NCBI RefSeq assembly: GCF_000717745.1
Contig: NZ_JOBH01000002.1
Location: 620,001-684,000 of the forward strand
Direction of reading: 5' to 3'
DNA from: Streptomyces violens
Lineage (GTDB): Bacteria > Actinomycetota > Actinomycetes > Streptomycetales > Streptomycetaceae
Length of the DNA: 64,000 bases
Numbering within the stretch: position 1 is the first letter of the stretch; each line of letters begins with the position of its first letter. The position numbers and the translations under genes were made by a program. Under the pieces are notes generated by a model, which was not told the DNA's origin, searched no databases, and was given only the letters and a program-made list of their open reading frames with translations. Positions 28,004 to 35,849 of the stretch are shown here, in pieces.

Positions 28004-28095
28004 ACATCCGATCTGTATCGCACTCCGATGTATGGACCCCGCTACTCCGCCATTCCCCAGGTCGCGCCCGGGAGTTGACAGGGACAGATCGGATG
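28004..28095. promoter_or_regulatory. Operator-like elements in the gap before the PAC2 gene
   Basis: The 355-base gap 27870-28224 holds no gene that I can see. It contains ACATCCGATCTG (28004-28015), close to the palindrome ACATCCGATGT at 27135-27151. An exact inverted copy, CAGATCGGATG, follows at 28085-28095. A consensus-like -35 TTGACA is at 28075-28080, without a clear -10 at the normal distance. A TAGGCT -10-like hexamer is at 28147-28152. The FadR-type regulator may act here. Confidence 0.45.
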
Positions 28096-28224
28096 AATGA
28101 GGACTCGTTAGTGCAGAGGGGCTGCGTTCGGGTACCACGGACGCCGTAGGCTGGGAGCGCACGGAACGGGAACTGCAACCGGCGGCCGCCGACGAGGGGC
28201 CGACCGGCCGGAAGGAGGCGCTGG

Positions 28225-29301
28225 GTGATCGAGCTGGAGGGGGTGCCCGAGCTGATCGATCCGGTCATGGTGGCCGCGTTCGAAGGCTGGAACGACGCCG
28301 GCGACGCCGCCTCCGCCGCGGTCGCGCACCTGGACCGGGAGTGGAAGGGCGAGGTCTTCGCCGCGCTGGACGCCGAGGACTACTACGACTTCCAGGTGAA
28401 CCGGCCCACCGTCTTCCTGGAGGGCGGCGTCCGCAAGATCACCTGGCCCACGACCCGGCTGTCCGTCGTCCGGGTCGGCGGCGACAAGCCCCGTGACCTG
28501 GTGCTGGTCCGCGGCATCGAGCCCAGCATGCGCTGGCGGTCCTTCTGCAACGAGATCCTGGGCTTCGCGCACGAGCTGGGCGTGGAGATGCTGGTGGTAC
28601 TGGGCGCGCTGCTCGGCGACACCCCGCACACCCGCCCCGTCCCGGTCAGCGGCGTCACCTCCGACGCGGACCTGGCGCGCACGCTGGACCTGGAGGAGAG
28701 CAAGTACGAAGGCCCCACGGGCATCGTCGGCATCCTCCAGGAGGCGTGCACGCACGCCGGGGTGCCCGCGGTGAGCCTGTGGGCGGCCGTGCCGCACTAC
28801 GTCTCGCAGCCGCCCAACCCCAAGGCGACGCTGGCCCTGCTCAACCGCCTGGAGGACCTGCTGGACCTGCGCATCCCGCTCGGCGAGCTGAGCGAGGACG
28901 CACGGGCGTGGCAGCTGGGCGTGGACCAGCTGGCGGCGGAGGACAGCGAGGTCGCCGAGTACGTCCAGTCGCTGGAGGAGGCCCGGGACACCGCCGAGCT
29001 GCCGGAGGCGTCGGGCGAGGCGATCGCGCGGGAATTCGAGCGCTATCTGCGGCGACGGGACCCGCAGGCCGGCCCGGGTCTCGCGACGGACGGCGGGCTC
29101 GCCGACGGCCGCGACGGCTCCTACCTGCGCGACTCCCCCAGCGGCCGGACCCGCCCGCCCAAGCCGCCGAAGGCGGAGGGCAGCGGCCAGGGGCCGGCCC
29201 GCGGCCCGGAGGACGGCCCCGCGAAGCAGCAGGAGGACGAGCCGGAGGGCAAGCGGGAGGACGAGCCGGACTCCCCGGACGGCGATTCCTCGGAGGACTG
29301 A
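28225..29301 (+). CDS. PAC2-family protein
   Basis: The cytoplasmic protein of 358 residues belongs to the PAC2 family, related to archaeal and eukaryotic proteasome assembly chaperone 2. The N-terminal half has VMVAAFEGWNDAGDAASAAV and the phosphorylase-like fold motif VLVRGIEPSMRW, then VVLGALLGDTPHTRPVPVSG. Residues after about 290 form an acidic, Pro-rich disordered tail. Actinobacterial members are of unknown biochemical role. I note that this genome has a proteasome but draw no functional link. GAAGGAGG precedes the GTG at 28225. A strong hairpin follows the stop. Confidence 0.88.
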   Translation: MIELEGVPELIDPVMVAAFEGWNDAGDAASAAVAHLDREWKGEVFAALDAEDYYDFQVNRPTVFLEGGVRKITWPTTRLSVVRVGGDKPRDLVLVRGIEPSMRWRSFCNEILGFAHELGVEMLVVLGALLGDTPHTRPVPVSGVTSDADLARTLDLEESKYEGPTGIVGILQEACTHAGVPAVSLWAAVPHYVSQPPNPKATLALLNRLEDLLDLRIPLGELSEDARAWQLGVDQLAAEDSEVAEYVQSLEEARDTAELPEASGEAIAREFERYLRRRDPQAGPGLATDGGLADGRDGSYLRDSPSGRTRPPKPPKAEGSGQGPARGPEDGPAKQQEDEPEGKREDEPDSPDGDSSED

Positions 29302-29310
29302 CCGAAACGG

Positions 29311-29340
29311 AGCGGGGCGGTGCTGCGGCACCGCCCCGCT
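29311..29340 (+). terminator. Terminator of the PAC2-family gene
   Basis: A perfect 13-base-pair stem (29311-29323 with 29328-29340) with loop TGCG begins ten bases after the stop. Confidence 0.8.
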
Positions 29341-29423
29341 TCGTCGTTCCCGCCGCGCGACGGGTGGCGTGCGGGCACTTCCGCCTCACCGCACCGCGTA
29401 CGCCTCCGTAGTGTTTGACCTGC

Positions 29424-29453
29424 TTGACAGCACGTCATCGCTTTCCGGTCGAT
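29424..29453 (+). promoter_or_regulatory. Candidate promoter of the protease/Gln-rich pair
   Basis: A perfect -35 TTGACA (29424-29429) is followed after 18 bases by GTCGAT (29448-29453), a weak -10. It lies in the 369-base gap 29302-29670, which otherwise holds the terminator of the previous gene and a possible short coding region at 29534-29674. Confidence 0.35.
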
Positions 29454-29533
29454 TTGCCCACGGTTCCCATTCGACCGGATTCCAAACGTAGGGGGTACCG
29501 ACGGGGTGGACGGGGGCGAGCGGAGGTAGCAGG

Positions 29534-29674
29534 GTGACGCACCGAAGCCCCGGCGACACCGCGCCGCAACATCCGGTACACATTCGCCGTTGCGCGGCGT
29601 GGGCGGTGCCGGGCGCAGGGCACGGAGCGGCAGGGCACGGCGCAGCACCCCGAAGGGAGCGGTCCCAGCGATGA
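29534..29674 (+). CDS. Possible 46-residue leader peptide coupled to the protease gene
   Basis: A GTG at 29534 is preceded by GGAGG at seven bases. The frame stays open for 46 codons and ends in a TGA that overlaps the protease start as ATGA. This layout is typical of translational coupling. The peptide is rich in Arg, Gly, Ala and His, and only about 70 per cent of third positions are G or C, lower than in real genes here, so it may be a regulatory leader or chance. I do not recognise it. Confidence 0.3.
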   Translation: MTHRSPGDTAPQHPVHIRRCAAWAVPGAGHGAAGHGAAPRRERSQR

Positions 29675-31413
29675 CCGACCAGGCACCTCCCGGTACGGGC
29701 CCCGGCATGGCGGGCCCCGGACCCGACGGAGCGGGATTCACCTACCAAGGAGCCGAACCGGAGCTGATCGTCGTCGCGCGGGCCGAGCCCGGTCTCCGCG
29801 CCGGCGCCGGCGGCGTACGGTCGGCCTCCGGAGCGGACATCTCCGCGCTGGAGATGTTCCTCAGTGACCAGCAGCTCTCTCTGGAGCCGCTGTTCGGCAG
29901 CGAGGAGCGGATACGCGCTGCCATGCCGCAGGAGCCGTCGGCGGGCACCGGCGGGCTCCCGGACCTCTCGCTCTTCTACCGGGTACGGGGCGGTGACACC
30001 CGCGCGGTGGAGCTGACCGCCCGGCTCTCCGCTCTCCCGGAGATCGAGACGGCGTACCTCAAGCCCGGTGCCGTGCCCGCCACTTCGGCGGCGCGTGGCC
30101 CGGAGGACCAGGGGCGGAAGGAGGGTGCGCCCGCGACGCCCGACTTCACGGGCCGCCAGGGTCACCTGGGCGCCGCGCCCGAGGGCGTGAACGCCGTATG
30201 GGCGTGGCAGCGGCAGGGCGGTGACGGCGAGGGCGTGACCATCGTCGACGTCGAGGGCGCCTGGCAGCTGGGCCACGAGGACCTGGCGGAGCGGCTGGCC
30301 GGCATCGTGGTCGGCAATCCGATCCAGGATCTGGCCTGGCGCAACCACGGCACGGCCGTCCTCGGTGTCATCGGGGGCGACCGGAACGACCGGGGCGTGG
30401 TGGGTCTCGCGCCCGGCGCGGTGACCGCCGCCGCCTCCATCCAGGGCATCGGTTCGGCGGCGGCGATCCACGCGGCGGCCGAGCGGCTCTCGCGCGGCGA
30501 CATCCTGCTGATCGAACTCCACCGGCCGGGGCCCCGGTTCGACTACGAGCACCGCGACGACCAGCGCGGCTACATCGCGCTGGAGTGGTGGCCGGACGAC
30601 TTCGCGGCGATCCGCTGGGCGACCGCGAAGGGCGTCGTCGTGGTGGAGGCGGCCGGCAACGGTGCGGAGAGCCTGGACGACGCGCTGTACGAGCGCCGTC
30701 CCGACCGCTTCCCGCAGTGGTGGCGCAACCCCTTCAACCCCTCCAACCAGTCGTCCGGGGCGATCCTGGTCGGCGCGGGCGCCCCGCCGCCCGGCACCCA
30801 CGGCCGTGATCACGGCCCGGACCGGTCGCGGCTGGGGTTCTCCAACTACGGCATGCGGCTGGACGCCCAGGGCTGGGGCCGCGAGGTCACCACGACCGGT
30901 GGCTTCTGGGACCGGCCCGGCGACCTGCAGGGCGGTACCGAGGAGATCGCCTGGTACACGGACAGCTTCTCGGGAACCTCATCGGCCTCTCCCATCGTGG
31001 TCGGCGCGCTGGCGTCGCTGCAGGGCATGCTCAAGGCCGCGGGGGCGGACCCGATGAATCCCGAGCAGGCGCGTGAGGTGCTGCGGACCACCGGGTCGCC
31101 GCAGCAGGACGCGCCCGGCCGGCCGGCCTCCCAGCGGATCGGCAACCGGCCCGACATCAGGGCGGCAGTGACGCATCTGGTGCCCTCCTCGGTCGGCTCC
31201 GGCCAGGCCGAGCGGTACTGGGACGAACTGCTCCCCTACCCCCGAGAACTCCCCCCGCGGCTCCGGCTCTTCGTGGCCGGTGCGTGGCGCAACCTGAACC
31301 GGCCGGCGCCCGAGGTGCGCCAGGCGGTGCACTCCGCCTTCGCGGGGGGACGGCCCGACGTACGTGTGTGGTACTCCGACGACGAGGTCGTGGGTCTGGT
31401 CATCACAGGCTGA
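29671..31413 (+). CDS. Subtilisin-like (S8) serine protease without signal peptide
   Basis: The product of 580 residues has an intact S8 triad: D193 in VTIVDVEGAWQLGHEDL, H226 in WRNHGTAVLGVIGG and S437 in FSGTSSASPIVVGA, with oxyanion N330 in AAGNGAE. The Asp motif reads DVE instead of the usual D-(S/T)-G. Residues 1-170 form an N-terminal domain with a Pro/Gly start, and about 75 residues follow the protease fold. No signal peptide or membrane helix is visible, so it probably acts inside the cell or leaves by an unusual route. The Gln-rich gene follows after 56 bases. GAAGGGAG lies 12 bases before the ATG. Confidence 0.88.
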   Translation: MTDQAPPGTGPGMAGPGPDGAGFTYQGAEPELIVVARAEPGLRAGAGGVRSASGADISALEMFLSDQQLSLEPLFGSEERIRAAMPQEPSAGTGGLPDLSLFYRVRGGDTRAVELTARLSALPEIETAYLKPGAVPATSAARGPEDQGRKEGAPATPDFTGRQGHLGAAPEGVNAVWAWQRQGGDGEGVTIVDVEGAWQLGHEDLAERLAGIVVGNPIQDLAWRNHGTAVLGVIGGDRNDRGVVGLAPGAVTAAASIQGIGSAAAIHAAAERLSRGDILLIELHRPGPRFDYEHRDDQRGYIALEWWPDDFAAIRWATAKGVVVVEAAGNGAESLDDALYERRPDRFPQWWRNPFNPSNQSSGAILVGAGAPPPGTHGRDHGPDRSRLGFSNYGMRLDAQGWGREVTTTGGFWDRPGDLQGGTEEIAWYTDSFSGTSSASPIVVGALASLQGMLKAAGADPMNPEQAREVLRTTGSPQQDAPGRPASQRIGNRPDIRAAVTHLVPSSVGSGQAERYWDELLPYPRELPPRLRLFVAGAWRNLNRPAPEVRQAVHSAFAGGRPDVRVWYSDDEVVGLVITG

Positions 31414-31469
31414 CGAGCTGGTCGTCACCGGCTGAAGCACACCAACAAGTCAGGGAAGGTAGCACCCTT

Positions 31470-32078
31470 ATGACCACTCAGATGAACCCCCTCGGCCAGC
31501 TCGGTCAGCTCGGCCAGCAGGGCCCGAGCACGTCCCCGTTCGGCCAGCAGGGCATGGGCCAGCAGCAGCCCTACGGCCAGCAGCAGCCGCAGCAGCAGCC
31601 GCAGCAGCAGTACGGCCAGCAGCCCTACGGGCAGATGCAGCAGCCGCAGCAGCAGGGCGGCATGCTGGAGCAGCTCCAGCAGCTCGGCCAGCAGCAGCCG
31701 TTCCAGCAGCTGCTGCAGCAGTTCGGGCAGCAGGGCGGCGGCCAGATGCAGCAGCAGGAGCAGCAGCAGGAGCACCAGGTGCTGCAGCACCTGCACCAGG
31801 TGACGCAGCAGGCCGTGCAGCAGGTCCAGCAGCAGGTCCAGCAGCAGGTCCTGCGGGCCGGCCGGGCGACCGCCTTCGTCGCCATTCCGCAGCCGATCCC
31901 GGGTCAGCCCCGCCAGATCTTCCTGCAGATCGAGAACCAGTTCCGCGTGCTCAACAACCCCAACGACACCACCTTCGACCAGGTCTCCGAGGCGTTCCGC
32001 AGCGGTTTCCAGGTCATCGGTGTCTGGGACAGCCAGTCCCCGAGCATCCTGCGCAGCATCCAGATCCGCAAGGTCTGA
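31470..32078 (+). CDS. Gln-rich low-complexity protein with conserved-looking C-terminal domain
   Basis: In this 202-residue protein, 68 residues are glutamine. Residues 1-95 are a Gln/Pro/Gly/Tyr-rich low-complexity stretch (GQQQPYGQQQPQQQ). Residues 97-128 have Val/Leu at spacing 3-4 (HQVLQHLHQVTQQAVQQV), which fits a coiled coil. Residues 129-202 read like a small folded domain (RATAFVAIPQPIPGQPRQIF, then FRSGFQVIGVWDSQSP). No signal peptide. It follows the S8 protease gene closely and is closed by two hairpins, so the pair is probably an operon. I know no function; a self-associating scaffold or protease substrate is conceivable. Confidence 0.8.
   Translation: MTTQMNPLGQLGQLGQQGPSTSPFGQQGMGQQQPYGQQQPQQQPQQQYGQQPYGQMQQPQQQGGMLEQLQQLGQQQPFQQLLQQFGQQGGGQMQQQEQQQEHQVLQHLHQVTQQAVQQVQQQVQQQVLRAGRATAFVAIPQPIPGQPRQIFLQIENQFRVLNNPNDTTFDQVSEAFRSGFQVIGVWDSQSPSILRSIQIRKV
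31479..31853 (+). repeat. CAG-rich low-complexity coding repeat
   Basis: Short runs of CAG codons, mixed with GGC, CCG, CTC and TAC codons, fill this stretch inside the Gln-rich gene. Nearly all glutamines use CAG, so the DNA itself is repetitive and prone to slippage. Confidence 0.85.
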
Positions 32079-32101
32079 ACGACCGGACCGGGTGAGCACC
32101 C

Positions 32102-32124
32102 GGGTGACCGGCTGACGGTCACCC
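32102..32124 (+). terminator. Short hairpin after the Gln-rich gene
   Basis: Perfect nine-base arms GGGTGACCG and CGGTCACCC enclose a five-base loop GCTGA, 24 bases after the stop. Confidence 0.45.
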
Positions 32125-32140
32125 AGGTGTGAGAAACAAG

Positions 32141-32172
32141 CGGGGCGCTTCCTCCTCGGAGGAAGCGCCCCG
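32141..32172. terminator. Strong bidirectional terminator
   Basis: A 14-base-pair stem with loop CTCG (arms 32141-32155 and 32158-32172) separates the convergent Gln-rich and mshC genes. Confidence 0.8.
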
Positions 32173-32194
32173 TTACGTATGTCCGGTCAGTGCG

Positions 32195-33424
32195 TCACAG
32201 CGCCACGCCGAGCAGCGCGTCCACGGTCCGGGAGACCAGGCCCGGCGCGCCCTCGTCCGTACCGCCGCCGGCCTGCTGCCGCTCGGCCCAGCGGTCGACA
32301 GCGGCGAGCGCGGCCGGCGAGTCCAGGTCGTCGGCGAGCGCCTCGCGGACCTCCTCGACGAGCGCGTCGGCGGACGGGCCGTCGGGGCGGGAGACCGCGG
32401 CGCGCCAGCGGGCGAGCCGGTCCACCGCGTCCTGCAGGACCTGGTCGGTCCACTCCCAGTCGGCGCGGTAGTGGTGGGCCAGCAGGGCGAGCCGGATGGC
32501 GGCCGGGTCGGTGCCGTCCTGGCGCACCTTGGAGACGAAGACGAGGTTGCCCTTGGACTTGGACATCTTCTCGCCGTGCAGGGCGACCATCCCGGCGTGC
32601 ACGTACGCCTTGGCGAAGGGGTGCTCACCGGTCAGCGCCTGGGCGTGCGAGGCGCCCATCTCGTGGTGCGGGAAGGCCAGGTCGGACCCGCCGCCCTGCA
32701 CGTCGAAGCCCATGCCCAGGTGGTCCAGGGCGATGGCGACGCACTCGATGTGCCAGCCGGGGCGGCCCCGGCCGAGCGAGCCGCCGTCCCAGCTGGGCTC
32801 GCCCTCGCGGGCCGCCATCCACAGCATCGGGTCCAGCGGGTTCTTCTTGCCCGGGCGCTCCGGGTCGCCGCCGCGCTCGGCGGACAGCAGCCGCATCGCC
32901 TCGGCGTCGAGGTGGGAGACCCCGCCGAAGTGCGGGTCGGACTCGACGGAGAAGTACACGTCACCGTCGAGCTCGTACGCGGCGCCCGCGTCGCGGAGGC
33001 GCTCCACCAGCGGCACGATGCCCGGTATGGCCTCGACGGCGCCGATGTAGTGCTGCGGGGGCAGCATCCGCAGGGCGGTCATGTCCTCGCGGAAGAGGGC
33101 GGTCTCCCGCTCGGCGAGCGCGGTCCAGTCGTCGCCCGTGGCCACGGCCCGCTCCAGCAGCGGATCGTCGACGTCGGTGACGTTCTGCACGTAGTGGACC
33201 TGTCGCTTCGTGTCGAGCCACACGCGCTGAACGAGGTCGAACGCGTTGTAGGTCGCCGCGTGCCCCATGTGGGTCGCGTCGTACGGCGTGATGCCGCAGA
33301 CGTAGATACGGGCGACGGGACCGGGGGCGAGGGTCACCCGTCCGCCGGTCGCGGTGTCGTGGATCCTCAGGTCGCGGCCCTGGCCGGGCAGGGCGGGGAC
33401 CTCAGAAGCGGGCCATGCATGCAT
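32195..33424 (-). CDS. mshC: Mycothiol synthesis ligase MshC
   Basis: The 409-residue enzyme joins cysteine to GlcN-Ins, using ATP, in the third step of mycothiol synthesis. It is a cysteinyl-tRNA synthetase paralogue lacking the anticodon-binding domain. The zinc ligands C43 ([16 protein letters not shown]), C228 (GWHIECVA) and H253 (FPHHEMG) are present. So are the HIGH-type motif THMGH (51-55) and the signature KMSKSKGN (286-293). Length matches MshC, not CysS. It is the last gene of a minus-strand group with a histidine phosphatase, a DUF3090 protein and a kinase-like protein, an arrangement I recall from other actinobacteria. Confidence 0.96.
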   Translation of the reverse strand: MHAWPASEVPALPGQGRDLRIHDTATGGRVTLAPGPVARIYVCGITPYDATHMGHAATYNAFDLVQRVWLDTKRQVHYVQNVTDVDDPLLERAVATGDDWTALAERETALFREDMTALRMLPPQHYIGAVEAIPGIVPLVERLRDAGAAYELDGDVYFSVESDPHFGGVSHLDAEAMRLLSAERGGDPERPGKKNPLDPMLWMAAREGEPSWDGGSLGRGRPGWHIECVAIALDHLGMGFDVQGGGSDLAFPHHEMGASHAQALTGEHPFAKAYVHAGMVALHGEKMSKSKGNLVFVSKVRQDGTDPAAIRLALLAHHYRADWEWTDQVLQDAVDRLARWRAAVSRPDGPSADALVEEVREALADDLDSPAALAAVDRWAERQQAGGGTDEGAPGLVSRTVDALLGVAL

Positions 33425-33543
33425 GCCTTGAGCCTAACCGGACGCAGGTTCCGGATACGAACCGGAGTGTGGGTCTTGGCCGGAAAGGCCCTCTTGCATC
33501 TTCGACCAGGCCGTGCATCCCCGGGCCGGCCTGTTGAGCCTTG

Positions 33544-34380
33544 TCACACCGGCGGCCAGGGAATCGGCGGCCATTCCCCGCTGGGCTGCGGATGTGTGCC
33601 GGAGCTCAGCATGGTGGCGATCCGCTCGCGCAGTGCGGCGATCTCCTCCTCGGTGAGACATTCGGCCAGTCGGGCGGCGAGCGGCTCTCCCTCGGCGGTC
33701 TCCTCGGCCAGCCGCTTCAGCACTGCTAGCGCCTCCTCGGTCAGCGGGTCGCCCGCCCAGCCCCACAGGAGGGTGCGCAGCCGGTCCTCCGCGTGGAAGG
33801 TGACGCCGTGGTCGATGGCGTACACGCGACCGTCGGCGGTCGGCAGGAGATGGCCGCCCTTGCGGTCGCCGTTGTTGATCACCGCGTCCAGGACGGCGAG
33901 CCGGCGCAGCCGCGGATCGTCGGCGTGCACGAGGAGCGCGGTACGCCCCTCGCCGACCTCGGCGAAGCCGACGGCCTTCCAGCCGGGCCCCGGCTCCTCG
34001 TCCTCGATCAGGGCCAGCAGCTCGGGGCTGTCGTCCTCGTCGGACGCGGCTATCCACTCCTGGACCATGCCGCGCCCGTACGGGCCGTCGCGCAGCACGG
34101 TGGGCGGGACGAGATCCCAGCCGGTCGCCCGGGAGATCTCGTACGCGGCGACCTCGCGCTCGGCGAGCGTGCCGTCGGGGAAGTCCCACAGCGGGCGCTC
34201 CCCCGCGACCGGCTTGTACACGCAGGCGCCGGACCAGCCGTCGTGCTCGACGGTGCAGTACAGGACGGCGTTGGACGCCTCGCGGACCCGGCCGCGCACG
34301 GTGAGCTCGCCGTGCCGGAGATGCTCCTCCAGCTCGGCGGGCGTCAGGCGTCTCGCCGGTATCCGTTCTGGCGCGGACAT
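33544..34380 (-). CDS. PI3/4-kinase-like protein of the mshC cluster
   Basis: The protein of 278 residues resembles the bacterial PI3/4-kinase-like family encoded beside mshC. Visible kinase-like features are VYKPVAGERPLWDFP (ATP-binding lysine), VLDAVINNGDRKGGHLL (catalytic loop with D and K) and VYAIDHGVTFH (the DHG equivalent of DFG). The true substrate is unknown. I chose ATG 34380 because GGAGGGAC precedes it closely; this start lies inside the end of the DUF3090 gene, giving a 37-base overlap and tight coupling. Confidence 0.85.
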   Translation of the reverse strand: MSAPERIPARRLTPAELEEHLRHGELTVRGRVREASNAVLYCTVEHDGWSGACVYKPVAGERPLWDFPDGTLAEREVAAYEISRATGWDLVPPTVLRDGPYGRGMVQEWIAASDEDDSPELLALIEDEEPGPGWKAVGFAEVGEGRTALLVHADDPRLRRLAVLDAVINNGDRKGGHLLPTADGRVYAIDHGVTFHAEDRLRTLLWGWAGDPLTEEALAVLKRLAEETAEGEPLAARLAECLTEEEIAALRERIATMLSSGTHPQPSGEWPPIPWPPV

Positions 34381-34934
34381 ACGTGTCCCTCCGGGTCGAG
34401 CGGCAGGCTGCACAGCGGGCACGGCGGACGGCCGGCGTTCACGACCTCCAGGGCGCGCTTGGCGAAGGCGCGCGCCATGGTGCCGGTCAGCCGGACGCGC
34501 AGCATCGGGGGGCCGTTCTCGTCGTCCTGGAGAAGGCGCTCCTCGGCCTCGGCGAGGTCCTCGTCGTTGTCGGCGTCCAGCTCGACCAGCGCCTGGGCCT
34601 CGACGATCATGCGTTCCTCGTCGCCGTCCCAGGCCAGCGCCATGGTGCCGACGCGGAACTCCTCCTCCACCGGGCTCTCCAGCGGCGCGGTGTCGGAGAT
34701 CTCCGACGGGGCGACGGCCGGGACCGGGGCGTTGCCGCCGCTGCGGCGCACCACCTCGTCCAGCAGCTCGTCCATGCGCTCGGCGAGTGCGGCGACCTGC
34801 GTCTTCTCCAGCGCGACGCTGGTGGTGCGCCCGGCCGCCGTGGCCTGGAGGTAGAAGCTGCGACGGCCAGGCAGCCCGACCGTGCCGGCCACGAAGCGAT
34901 CCGGCGCGTCGTAGAAGAACACCTGACGGGACAA
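34344..34934 (-). CDS. DUF3090-family protein
   Basis: The 196-residue protein begins [20 protein letters not shown], the signature of DUF3090, and ends with a small cysteine cluster ([20 protein letters not shown]) that could bind zinc. The start is a TTG at 34934 preceded by GGAGCAGGA. No biochemical function is known to me. Its constant company is a PI3/4-kinase-like gene, a histidine phosphatase gene and mshC; the overlap with the kinase-like gene suggests the products work together. Confidence 0.88.
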   Translation of the reverse strand: MSRQVFFYDAPDRFVAGTVGLPGRRSFYLQATAAGRTTSVALEKTQVAALAERMDELLDEVVRRSGGNAPVPAVAPSEISDTAPLESPVEEEFRVGTMALAWDGDEERMIVEAQALVELDADNDEDLAEAEERLLQDDENGPPMLRVRLTGTMARAFAKRALEVVNAGRPPCPLCSLPLDPEGHVCPRQNGYRRDA

Positions 34935-35040
34935 GGTCCTGCTCCGATTGCTCGACTGCGGGGGTCTGTGGTCACGGGGTACGGATCACAGGAGTGGCGT
35001 GGTGGGCAGCGCCGTCGCACCACCCTACTGCGCCTGCTGA

Positions 35041-35739
35041 TCACGATGCTCCCGCGCCACCGCCGATCGCCGCGTCGCGCTCCGGGACCGCGCCGGAACC
35101 TTCCTCCTTGGGCGCCAGCGAGCCGAGGTCGCCGGTGTCGCCGAGCCGGATCAGGTACGGGCGCAGCGGCGTGTAGCGGACGGCCGTCACCGAGCAGGGC
35201 TCGACGGACACCCGCTGGAAGAGATCCAGATGCATGCCGAGGGCGTCCGCGACGAGGGACTTGATGATGTCCCCGTGCGAGCACATCAGGTACACCGCCT
35301 CGGGGCCGTGCTCGTCCTCGATGCGCGCGTTCCAGGCGCGGACCGCGTCGACGGCACGATTCTGCATGGTGCGCATGGTCTCGCCGCCGGGGAAACCGGC
35401 TGCGGACGGGTGCTGCTGGACGGTCTGCATCAGCGGCTCGTCGGCCAGCTCGGCGAGCTTGCGCCCCGACCAGTCGCCGTAGTCGCACTCGTTGATGCCG
35501 TCCTCCGTGTGCAGCGGCAGCCCCGGGCGGGCCGCCAGCAACGGGCGCAGCGTCTCCTGGCAGCGCTGGAGGGGGCTGGCCACGGCGGCGACGAGGGGCA
35601 CGGCGGCGAGCCGGCCGGGCAGCGCGGCGGCCTGTGCGGCGCCGCGCTCGTCCAGGGCGACGCCGGGCGTGCGCCCCGCGAGGACGCCGGAATTGTTGGC
35701 GGTGGAGCGGCCGTGCCGTACGAGGAGCAGCGTGGGCAT
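35041..35739 (-). CDS. Histidine phosphatase family protein (phosphoglycerate mutase-like)
   Basis: The 232-residue protein has the catalytic RHG motif [13 protein letters not shown] (H9), the acid/base region [11 protein letters not shown], and the second histidine in [13 protein letters not shown]. It belongs to the histidine phosphatase group found beside DUF3090 and mshC genes. The substrate is unknown. The C-terminal 30 residues are disordered. I prefer ATG 35739; an in-frame GTG at 35748 adds three residues. It is the first gene of the minus-strand group ending in mshC, 106 bases before the DUF3090 gene. Confidence 0.88.
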   Translation of the reverse strand: MPTLLLVRHGRSTANNSGVLAGRTPGVALDERGAAQAAALPGRLAAVPLVAAVASPLQRCQETLRPLLAARPGLPLHTEDGINECDYGDWSGRKLAELADEPLMQTVQQHPSAAGFPGGETMRTMQNRAVDAVRAWNARIEDEHGPEAVYLMCSHGDIIKSLVADALGMHLDLFQRVSVEPCSVTAVRYTPLRPYLIRLGDTGDLGSLAPKEEGSGAVPERDAAIGGGAGAS

Positions 35740-35849
35740 GGCAGCCACCCTACGTTCTACGGGGCGAGCGGAGCACGGGGCCTGTGGGGCGAGCGGAGGG
35801 CGGGCCGCCCCGGTGGCCGCTCTGGCAGGAGCGGCGCCCGGCAGCGAGA

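Noticed and set aside
27198..29301. A functional link between the PAC2-family protein and the proteasome locus
   Set aside because: The two loci are 20 kb apart, and bacterial PAC2-family proteins have no shown role in proteasome assembly. The name alone is not evidence.
32195..33424. Cysteinyl-tRNA synthetase (cysS)
   Set aside because: The protein is about 409 residues, lacks the anticodon-binding C-terminal domain and lies in the conserved mshC neighbourhood.
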